Assembly: GCA_019322475.1 (NCBI GenBank)
Contig: JAHWIN010000049.1
Span: 1-11,295 of the forward strand
DNA length: 11,295 nucleotides
Reading direction: 5' to 3'
Source of the DNA: Candidatus Woesearchaeota archaeon
GTDB taxonomy: Archaea; Nanobdellota; Nanobdellia; Woesearchaeales; JACPBV01
Below, in pieces: positions 5,458 through 11,295 of this stretch. The number at the start of each line of letters is the position of its first letter. The stretch's first letter is position 1. Below the pieces are notes generated by a model, which did not search any database, was not told where the DNA came from, and saw only the letters and a program-made list of their open reading frames with translations. Made by a program: the position numbers and the translations under genes.

Positions 5458-5473
5458 TTATTTAAATCTTTAT
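5458..5473 (-). promoter_or_regulatory. TATA promoter of the small membrane protein gene
   Basis: ATAAAGATTTAAATAA on the minus strand includes a TTTAAATA box centred near 5462. With the usual archaeal spacing of about 26 bases, transcription starts near 5436, leaving a leader of about 12 bases that is almost entirely the GGAGGTGAT ribosome-binding site before ATG 5424. The same 16 bases occur at 4026-4041. Confidence 0.6.
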
Positions 5474-5634
5474 CACCCCCTGCTAATGCAAAAGACATGT
5501 ATCCATAACCGATATGGGCCCATCTTCTTTGAAAATTTTTTGGCGGTGCTTTAGCTGTCAAAGGGGCTTTCAAAACAGGGGGTGTAAGGCTAAGATGCGC
5601 CTTGGAAGCAGGGAGCGTATAGCCCTGGATACCA

Positions 5635-5853
5635 TCACCTCCAAAATACAAAAGCCCCCCCGATGTCTGCAAATGTTCCAGAGGTCGCTGCCTTATAGGC
5701 AAGGTATATAAGAAGCAGCAAGAAAAGGGCAAACAAGAGTATAAGGCAGAAATCAAATCCTTTTTCTGCAGGGATATCCTCCTGAGCGATAGGCTTATCT
5801 TCATCTTTGGCCATAATTCTGGTATCCTCCTTCGTTTTATCCTTTTTATCCAT
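5635..5853 (-). CDS. Small single-helix membrane protein, charged N-terminus
   Basis: The 72 residues have a charged, soluble N-terminus of about 32 residues (rich in Asp, Glu and Lys), then a membrane helix at about 34-54 (DFCLILLFALFLLLLIYLAY) and a short tail ending GGAFVFWR. I recognise no family. ATG 5853 is chosen because AGGAGGGT lies 6 bases upstream. A second in-frame ATG at 5814 also has a GGAGGAT upstream, at a longer spacing of about 11 bases, so a 59-residue form is possible. It begins 54 bases after the kinase stop and may be co-transcribed with it. The orientation of the helix, and whether the protein contacts the kinase, cannot be told from sequence. Confidence 0.7.
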   Translation of the reverse strand: MDKKDKTKEDTRIMAKDEDKPIAQEDIPAEKGFDFCLILLFALFLLLLIYLAYKAATSGTFADIGGAFVFWR

Positions 5854-5906
5854 ATTCGACCCTCCTGCTTTTTTCCGGCAATATGCCCTGATGCCCCAAG
5901 GATTAC

Positions 5907-7538
5907 CTAGTTCCTTCGTTTCTTTACCTGCCTTAAGGGTATTGTAAACCAGAACGTAGAGCCTTTTCCAGGCATCGAGCTTACACCTATCTTTCCGTTG
6001 TGGCTCACTATGATCTCCCTGCAGGCAGCTAAGCCTAATCCTGTCCCTCCTTTTTTCCTGTCTACTACGTAGAACTTATGAAAAAGATGCCGGATATTCC
6101 TCTTTGATATCCCTATGCCGGTATCCTTTATCTCAACATAAGGCATCTTGTTTTTCATCCTTGACCTTACCTGGATAATGCCCCCCTCAGGGCTGTACCT
6201 TATTGAATTGTCGATAAGGTTATGGATGACCTCTGTTACCCCCCTCTTATCCGCTGTTACAGCAGGCATCCTCTTAAGGCCTGTTATGATGTCTATATTC
6301 TTCTTTCTTGCAAGCGGCTTCATCCCAAACTCCACTATCTCCATGATAAGGGCATTAAGGTCAAATCTCTCAAGAAGGAGCCCTGCCCTTGCCTCTGCAT
6401 GGGTAAGGTCAAGGATCTGGCTTATCGTAGATTCCAGGCGCTTGGAATTGTTCAGTATTGTTCCTACCTTAGACTTGACCTTGGGAGGTATATCCTCAAG
6501 GTTTTCCTCAAGGATGGACTCAGCCTTATCTGTTATTATCCTTGAAGGGACCTTAAGCTCATGCGATGCCAGTGATGCAAACTCCCCGGATATCTTATTC
6601 AGCTCTACAAGCCTCTTGTTGCTCTTCTCCAGCTCAGCATCCTTTTCTGAAAGCTTTAGGTTCGACCTGATAAGGTTGTCAGAGATGAGCTTAAGCCTTT
6701 CATTATATGCTTTCAGCGCCTCTTCTGCCTTTTTTCTTTTTGTTACATCCCTAAAGGATATCAGGATATGCTTTTTCCCCTTAAGCATCACCGGAGAGAA
6801 TACAGAATCACAGGGTACAGCAGTATTATCCTTGGCAAGATAGCTGCAGTCACAAGTGCCCTTGGAGCCTGATAAGGCTATATTCATGTTTCTCCTGCAC
6901 ATCCCCCTGTGCTTAGGCGGATGCAGATTCAGGATATTTATCCCCTTGATAGTTTTTTTAGTATAGCCCACTATCTGCAAGGCTGCCTTGTTGAAATCGA
7001 CGATCTTCATGGTTGAATCTATAAGTATAAGGCCGTCCTTAGAGGAATCGAAAAGCGCCCTGAGCCTTTTCCCGCTTTCCTTAAGCTCATCTTCTGCCTT
7101 TTTTCTTTCTGTTATATCCTGGACAACACCTACAAGCTTCCACGGCTTCCCCCTACTGTCCAGAACAAGCTTGCCTTTGGAATAATGAAACCTTATATCT
7201 CCATTCCTTATTATCCTGGTGATGTTCTCATAAGGCTTTCCTTTTAAGGAAGCCTTTACCTGCTGATCTACCTTTTTCCTGTCATCAGGATGCACAGCCT
7301 TAAGATACCTCCTGTAATTTACTGTTGAGCCTATCCTGAACCCAAAAAGCCTGTATGTCTCGTCTGACCACCTTACAGTACCTTCCTTAACATCCAATTC
7401 CCATATCCCAAAAGAGGCTATCTGCTGGGCTTTTTTGAAGGCTTTTTCATTTTCCTTAAGCTCCTTTCTTGCCTCTTCAAGGTCCTCCAGCATCCCAATC
7501 AGGACCTCTTTTGCAAGAACTTCTTCCTTTTCCTTCAT
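5907..7538 (-). CDS. Soluble PAS-PAS histidine kinase
   Basis: In order along the 543 residues there is an N-terminal coiled coil (about 4-35), PAS 1 (about 35-143, SFGIWELDVKEGTVRWSDE to GVVQDITERKKAE), PAS 2 (about 156-265, LFDSSKDGLILIDSTMKIVD to FRDVTKRKKAE), a coiled coil (about 268-318), HisKA with H326 in SHELKVP, and a HATPase domain. The HATPase shows N-box HNLIDNSIRYS (439-449), G1 DTGIGI (472-477), and G2 GGTGLGL (497-503). PAS 2 carries four cysteines (C214, C229, C231, C243), unusual and possibly metal- or redox-binding. After the histidine the expected Thr/Asn of the E-x-x-T/N phosphatase motif is Val (V330), so phosphatase activity may be weak. There are no membrane helices. 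Its start overlaps the stop of the stand-alone PAS gene (ATGA), and the regulator just before that is the likely substrate. Confidence 0.94.
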   Translation of the reverse strand: MKEKEEVLAKEVLIGMLEDLEEARKELKENEKAFKKAQQIASFGIWELDVKEGTVRWSDETYRLFGFRIGSTVNYRRYLKAVHPDDRKKVDQQVKASLKGKPYENITRIIRNGDIRFHYSKGKLVLDSRGKPWKLVGVVQDITERKKAEDELKESGKRLRALFDSSKDGLILIDSTMKIVDFNKAALQIVGYTKKTIKGINILNLHPPKHRGMCRRNMNIALSGSKGTCDCSYLAKDNTAVPCDSVFSPVMLKGKKHILISFRDVTKRKKAEEALKAYNERLKLISDNLIRSNLKLSEKDAELEKSNKRLVELNKISGEFASLASHELKVPSRIITDKAESILEENLEDIPPKVKSKVGTILNNSKRLESTISQILDLTHAEARAGLLLERFDLNALIMEIVEFGMKPLARKKNIDIITGLKRMPAVTADKRGVTEVIHNLIDNSIRYSPEGGIIQVRSRMKNKMPYVEIKDTGIGISKRNIRHLFHKFYVVDRKKGGTGLGLAACREIIVSHNGKIGVSSMPGKGSTFWFTIPLRQVKKRRN

Positions 7539-7987
7539 CTTGCACCAAGCCTCTCTTTCAGCTCTGAAATTTTCTTCTTAAGCTCTATTATCCTCTCTTC
7601 CCTGGCTACAGCCACCCTTGCAAACCTTTGCAGGAGATCAAGCTTTTGCCTCAGCTTTTCTTCTGTCTCCTTCGTCCCTGTAATGTCCATCCCATATATG
7701 TTGACATAGATTCCATCCTGTATGTGGACCGGGTGTAGGCTGAAAGAGTAAAAGATCCCTTTAGCGCCTGCCTCCAGGATGATATGATCGTTCTTTTTCC
7801 TCAGGGCTCTTCCTGCCTGGCTTTTCAGTGAAGGGATAAGGCTATGTATGGTCCCCATATTGAATCTTTTAAGCATACGCTTAGCAGCATCATTCTGATA
7901 GATAACGTCCCCTTTTCTGTCCAGCCTTAATACAGGATTAGGGTTTTCTGAAGGGAATGTTTTAGTTAAGATATTTTCTTTGCCCAT
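7535..7987 (-). CDS. Stand-alone PAS domain protein with C-terminal coiled coil
   Basis: The 150 residues comprise one PAS domain (about 12-104, PSENPNPVLRLDRKGDVIYQ to GMDITGTKE) and a long charged coiled coil (about 105-148, EEKLRQKLDLLQRFARVAVA and EERIIELKKKISELKE). That coiled coil resembles the linker that normally joins PAS to HisKA domains, but there is no kinase domain: a stop follows and the next gene, a PAS-PAS kinase, starts on the ATGA overlap. It therefore looks like a detached sensor module meant to pair with the 543-residue kinase; that is inference. Cytoplasmic. It starts 57 bases after the response regulator stop and lacks a strong Shine-Dalgarno. Confidence 0.88.
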   Translation of the reverse strand: MGKENILTKTFPSENPNPVLRLDRKGDVIYQNDAAKRMLKRFNMGTIHSLIPSLKSQAGRALRKKNDHIILEAGAKGIFYSFSLHPVHIQDGIYVNIYGMDITGTKETEEKLRQKLDLLQRFARVAVAREERIIELKKKISELKERLGAR

Positions 7988-8044
7988 CTTATATCATAGT
8001 TTATCCTTGGAAAAAGAAGATTGCCTGGGTCTGGCATAAGGTTG

Positions 8045-8458
8045 CTATGGCCCTCTTGGCCTAAGTGCGTTTTTGATCCTTCTGACCAACTCCTTATTAT
8101 CGAAAGGCTTCAGTATATAGTCCCTTATCCCTTCTTTCTTCAGCCTTTTCATCCTTTCATTAGAGACCTCAAGCACAGTAAGAAAAACGACGCCCGGCAT
8201 CTTTTTCTCTTTTCTGAGCGCCATAAAGGTGTCCCATCCTGACAATGAGGGCATCATCACGTCCAGAAGGACAAGGTCTGGGTTTTCCTTGGATGCCTTT
8301 CTTATGCCCTCTACGCCGCTCAATGCAGTCTTAACATCAAAGCCTTCAGGCTCAAGGATCTGCTTCACAACCTTCAGGGTCTCAGGGTCATTGTCTATAT
8401 GGAGTATCTTAACCGGCTTTTTCCTTCCCTCCTTAACTGCGGTTTTTCTTTTTTTCAT
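8045..8458 (-). CDS. Single-domain response regulator
   Basis: A receiver domain follows a basic N-terminus of about 15 residues (KKRKTAVKEGRKK). Counting from ATG 8461, the phospho-acceptor is D67 (LLDVMMPSLSGWD), the switch threonine T95 (VFLTVLE) and the lysine K118 (ILKPF). The acid pocket reads HIDND, with Asn at the usual second acidic position, as in the regulator at 2988-3395. Tandem ATGs at 8461 and 8458 are possible; GGAGGTG (8469-8463) lies 1 base before the first and 4 before the second, so I prefer 8458. There is no output domain. It is the first gene behind the promoter at 8511-8543 and is followed by the PAS protein and kinase, its likely partners. Confidence 0.92.
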   Translation of the reverse strand: MKKRKTAVKEGRKKPVKILHIDNDPETLKVVKQILEPEGFDVKTALSGVEGIRKASKENPDLVLLDVMMPSLSGWDTFMALRKEKKMPGVVFLTVLEVSNERMKRLKKEGIRDYILKPFDNKELVRRIKNALRPRGP

Positions 8459-8510
8459 CATACACCTCCTGTTTCAGAAAACAAGAAAGATTAATCTGTA
8501 AGCTAAGGCA

Positions 8511-8543
8511 AAATATAAAAATATAATCTGATAAGCGTCGGAT
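8511..8543 (-). promoter_or_regulatory. Promoter of the response regulator (cluster 1), with upstream element
   Basis: An AT-rich box (TATATTTTTATATTTT, about 8524-8509) lies about 55 bases before ATG 8458, so transcription should start near 8490-8495. Immediately upstream are ATCAGATTA and ATCCGA; bases 8520-8543 match 3651-3674 at 18 of 24 positions. Confidence 0.55.
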
Positions 8544-8569
8544 TTAGACAGTTGTTTATGCTATAAATG

Positions 8570-8626
8570 ATGATGCCTAACCTTCAGCTTATAGCCTCAA
8601 CAAGGCCATACAGTAAGCTGCATCAT
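8570..8626. other. Two-tiered inverted repeat between surface protein and signalling cluster
   Basis: The outer arms ATGATGC (8570-8576) and GCATCAT (8620-8626) enclose the inner arms AGCTTA (8586-8591) and TAAGCT (8614-8619), with a further short GCC/GGC pairing in the loop. All arms are perfect, with unequal internal loops. It may be a folded RNA in the 3' region of the surface-protein transcript or a protein-binding site upstream of the regulator promoter. I recognise no family. The rest of the 284-base gap holds only the hairpin at 8696-8719 and the promoter. Confidence 0.35.
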
Positions 8627-8695
8627 GGGCCCATACCTTCTCAATCCTAAACTTCTCGGGAAAAATCTTAGAAATTTTCCTGAATGGCATTCGCT

Positions 8696-8719
8696 GGATG
8701 CTCTTAAAACAGAGCATCC
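8696..8719 (-). terminator. Perfect hairpin after the surface protein gene
   Basis: Perfect 8-bp arms (GGATGCTC and GAGCATCC) with an 8-base loop lie 27 bases beyond the surface-protein stop. A clear T-run does not follow directly; ATTTCTAAGATTTTTCC lies about 40 bases on. It may be an mRNA end or a stabilising 3' structure. Confidence 0.4.
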
Positions 8720-8745
8720 CTGCTTTAAACTATGCCCTGTGTTTC

Positions 8746-11295
8746 CTAGTCCTTTTTGAAACCCTTATAAAAGATGTATATCGCAAAACAGAAAAAAAGA
8801 AGGCCAGCCGATGCCAGAAAGATGATGTTCCACAATTCAGATGATGCCCTGCACAGATACATAAAAAGGATGATAAGCACCATAGTGAAGAAAATTGCAT
8901 AAGCCCACCCGGGACTTTTTATGCTGTCTTTCCCTATCCTCTTCCTGCTCCATAAGATATAGCTTAGCCTTATGACCAGGACCATTATCATAAGCCAAAG
9001 GAGGAAGCATGGAATTTTCTCCAGAAGGGAGGATATAAAAGATTCCGGCTTAACCTGGACTATCCTAAACGTATCCTGGGATGTTGCCTGCTGATTACCA
9101 TAAGTGAGAACAGCAGATATAGAATATTCTCCTGGAGTAAGGCCTTCCGGAAGCTTAAACTGCCTAAAAAACTGCAACTGTACCTCTACCTCCCTAGCCT
9201 CATGTTCAGCCATGACAACGTTGCCTTCCGGCCCTATTATCGAATAGCCAAGGGCAACCTCAACAGGACCTGGAACACCAAAATTAGTCAAGGATACTAA
9301 TGCAAGGAGATCTTCGCCTGGCTTAAGCTCAGGCTCAAAAGGGTCTACAGATAGGTCAAACAAGGGCAACAAGGGCATAGGCGGGGTGCATATCCTTGAC
9401 TCTGGAGGCTTATCCCTAAGGCAGTTGTTTGTGTTTATGCAGGATCTTGCCTGTATGCCTGATGAGGGGCAGGGTGAAGGGGTCCAGGGGCTGCAGTCCC
9501 ATTCTCCTATGCAAAGCCCTATCTTCCCTGCAAAACCTGAAACTGAAGATGCTGCATCCACACCTACTGCTGCAGGCGCTGCAGCTGCAGCCTGCCTTAT
9601 GCTGAATCCTGACAATGATGCAGAGGTTGTCTCAAAATAATCACCAGTGGTGTTATGCAAGGCATCCTGTGTTATGTCCTGCCACCCTCCTGTGCATACC
9701 CTCGCTGTAAAGTCGTAGAGGCTGCACTTTTCAAGTTTCAGCCCTGATTCCCTGCTGAACACCAGGTTATCATAGTATACCCTTATCGTAGCGTTTGTAA
9801 AATTGCAGGTTGTATTGACGCCGTAGGTTATAAGATAGCCGGATATAGAGCTGTGTGAATCCATCCCAAAGCTGGCCCCGCTGCAGGATGATATGTTCAC
9901 CCCTGCAAATGTAGCGTGAAGCCTGTTTGAAAAAGCCTTAAACTTAAGCTCAAAAAGGGCATCTGCCAGGCTTGGGATGAATGTTCCATCAAGGGAGGAA
10001 TTCAGAAGGATAAGCTGGCCCCTGTACCTTGCCTCAAATGAGGAGTTGATCCCTGAAATGCTTGAATTGGTGACTGTTATGTTAAGGCTTAGCGGAGTGA
10101 ATGACTCAAAATAATCCTCCAAAGAGGCTAGGTCATCCTGGGTGTTATTTGCATAGAATGTTATGTTATACCTTCCCGGCTGGGATGTACCAGCAAAAGT
10201 CGTATTTTGCCCTTCGGTCAAGATCAGCTTTTGGGCGGTTCCGTCCGGAGATGTTATATTGGCCCATACAGCCTCGAAAGCAGATGCGCTTATATAAAGA
10301 TTTACTGCGCTTCCGTTTATCAGGGCAAGAGGGAAAACGCTATATGAGATTATAGCAGGGGCAGGGACAGAGACCAGGATTATGCCTATGAGATGGGTTT
10401 CGTTATTTTGGGACGGGTCTGAAGCTGTCATGTTCAGGGTATAGTTCCCGTCTGCAAGCCCTTTAGGCATCGTAAATCTTATAGGAAGGCCGGATGCGCC
10501 GATTACCTGCTCCGGCCCCTGCGCATGCACCCTGGAGCCTGAACTGTTAAATAAGCTGAATGTTAGGTTTATAGGATATTCGCCTGAAGCAAAGCTTACG
10601 GATATGTTCTGGCTGCTTCCATTGTTGGTGAAGGGCAGCTCAGGCTCTGAGGATATGTTAGATATAGAAGGAGGAGTATTATCCTGAACATCAAGGAAAT
10701 GGGCCTCTTCAGAGCCGGTATAGTTCTGTGTCTCAGGGTACTGTGCGCTTATATTGAATAGGCCTGTATCATCAAATCGGGTGTAGTTGTATGCCCTTGT
10801 AGTGCCGTTGTTTATCAACGACCCTTCCTGATAGAGAAGGATATTTCCTTCTAAAGGGACGATAAGCTCTGCACTTATATTTACATAGCTTCCTTTCTCC
10901 AAAGTTATGCTGCTGTCAGTGTTGTTCAGCGTAAGGTTGATGGAAGAAGCCCCTTTCTCCAGGATATATATGCTGGTGTTAGCTGCAGATACATAACTGG
11001 ATGTTTCAGATATATTGCAGGCATAGAGGTAATGCCCTGCTGCCAGCCCTGTAAGCCGGCTGATCTCACCTGTTACATTTGATCCGTTCCTGTAGAGTTG
11101 AGGCAGTGTTTCGTTGCTGGTGCAGGTACAGGAGGCGTTCACCTGTGAAGGATAAGATGATCCGCTTACAGGATCAAAAGATAAGCTGCAGCTGGAGGTA
11201 TTCTTTAAGACAACCCTCAGGAGTTCAGAAGCTGAGTCCGATGTGTAGTTCTGGCTTCCTGTCGTATTGCATGTATAATTATAGTGGCCTGCATC
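8746..11295 (-). CDS. Giant archaeal surface protein, C-terminal 849 residues (5' end outside window)
   Basis: The frame is open from the right window edge to TAG 8748-8746. The GTG at 11142 is an internal valine codon, because the frame continues upstream with the same kind of sequence (GHYNYTCNTTGSQNYTS). The N-terminal half of the visible part is made of Ig/beta-sandwich repeats dense in N-x-S/T sequons, so it should be secreted and glycosylated. Then come a domain with SGLKLEKCSLYDF and CTGGWQDI, familiar from archaeal surface proteins, a thrombospondin-1-like cysteine motif (9388-9513, CIGEWDCSPW to ESRIC), and a CARDB/Ig-like module (9058-9360) homologous to that of the protein at 1-423. 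At the end are three membrane helices (within about 8746-9030) with a lysine-rich tail. It likely acts as an S-layer-like, adhesion or sensing protein. Its promoter and signal peptide are not visible. Confidence 0.88.
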   Translation of the reverse strand, partial: DAGHYNYTCNTTGSQNYTSDSASELLRVVLKNTSSCSLSFDPVSGSSYPSQVNASCTCTSNETLPQLYRNGSNVTGEISRLTGLAAGHYLYACNISETSSYVSAANTSIYILEKGASSINLTLNNTDSSITLEKGSYVNISAELIVPLEGNILLYQEGSLINNGTTRAYNYTRFDDTGLFNISAQYPETQNYTGSEEAHFLDVQDNTPPSISNISSEPELPFTNNGSSQNISVSFASGEYPINLTFSLFNSSGSRVHAQGPEQVIGASGLPIRFTMPKGLADGNYTLNMTASDPSQNNETHLIGIILVSVPAPAIISYSVFPLALINGSAVNLYISASAFEAVWANITSPDGTAQKLILTEGQNTTFAGTSQPGRYNITFYANNTQDDLASLEDYFESFTPLSLNITVTNSSISGINSSFEARYRGQLILLNSSLDGTFIPSLADALFELKFKAFSNRLHATFAGVNISSCSGASFGMDSHSSISGYLITYGVNTTCNFTNATIRVYYDNLVFSRESGLKLEKCSLYDFTARVCTGGWQDITQDALHNTTGDYFETTSASLSGFSIRQAAAAAPAAVGVDAASSVSGFAGKIGLCIGEWDCSPWTPSPCPSSGIQARSCINTNNCLRDKPPESRICTPPMPLLPLFDLSVDPFEPELKPGEDLLALVSLTNFGVPGPVEVALGYSIIGPEGNVVMAEHEAREVEVQLQFFRQFKLPEGLTPGEYSISAVLTYGNQQATSQDTFRIVQVKPESFISSLLEKIPCFLLWLMIMVLVIRLSYILWSRKRIGKDSIKSPGWAYAIFFTMVLIILFMYLCRASSELWNIIFLASAGLLFFCFAIYIFYKGFKKD

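Noticed and set aside
5635..5646. A perfect GGAGGTGATG at the end of the 72-residue gene, as if for another gene
   Set aside because: The only ATG is within the motif itself and opens a 21-codon frame; no start codon lies at a working distance.
5439..5804. Minus-strand 121-codon frame overlapping the two small membrane protein genes
   Set aside because: It overlaps the 72-residue protein in another frame, lacks a ribosome-binding site at its start, and has a composition unlike its neighbours; the two small genes have clear Shine-Dalgarno sites and membrane helices.
6148..6843. Plus-strand 231-codon frame opposite the 543-residue kinase
   Set aside because: It is an antisense shadow of a strongly supported kinase domain; the serine/leucine-rich translation is typical of the reverse strand.
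11142..11295. GTG at 11142 as the start of the surface protein
   Set aside because: The reading frame continues without a stop to the window edge with the same repeat-like sequence, so the GTG is an internal codon.

Overview
The window looks like a piece of an archaeal genome, most likely from a DPANN-type lineage (Woesearchaeota/Pacearchaeota-like); this placement is inference. Evidence seen: a eukaryotic/archaeal-type primase small subunit, AT-rich TATA-like boxes at archaeal spacing, Shine-Dalgarno sites of the GGAGGTGAT kind, a large sequon-rich surface protein with a thrombospondin-type-1-like cysteine motif and C-terminal membrane anchors, and a RecA-fold signalling protein without a P-loop. 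Every gene I can support lies on the minus strand, so the order below follows transcription, from high to low coordinates.

Layout. (a) 8746 to beyond 11295: the C-terminal 849 residues of a giant secreted, membrane-anchored surface protein. (b) 8458 down to 5907: response regulator, stand-alone PAS protein and PAS-PAS histidine kinase; the last two overlap by 4 bases. Two small membrane proteins follow (5853-5635 and 5424-5203), the second with its own promoter. (c) 5202-4960: structured non-coding DNA, then a short PriS-like primase (4959-4186) ending in a hairpin/T-tract. (d) 4185-3396: about 790 bases without a convincing protein gene, but dense in signals: a promoter, a candidate small RNA with a hairpin/T-tract end (about 4007-3862), a second promoter (3674-3642), a hairpin-rich leader and a possible 23-codon leader ORF. 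(e) 3395 to beyond position 1: response regulator, Lrp/AsnC-type DNA-binding protein, PAS histidine kinase, second response regulator, P-loop-less RecA-like protein and the N-terminus of a membrane protein. The last five are joined by ATGA start/stop overlaps.

How the genes may work together. The two signalling clusters each begin with a single-domain response regulator behind a similar promoter (18 of 24 bases shared upstream of and across the TATA box), and both encode soluble PAS-type kinases. None of the three regulators carries an output domain, so output must pass through partners; the Lrp-like protein and the RecA-like protein are the obvious candidates in the second cluster. The envelope-type proteins at the two ends of the window share a homologous beta-sandwich module next to membrane helices, which hints that the signalling cluster monitors or controls the cell surface. 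The primase looks like an unrelated housekeeping or accessory replication gene between the two clusters.
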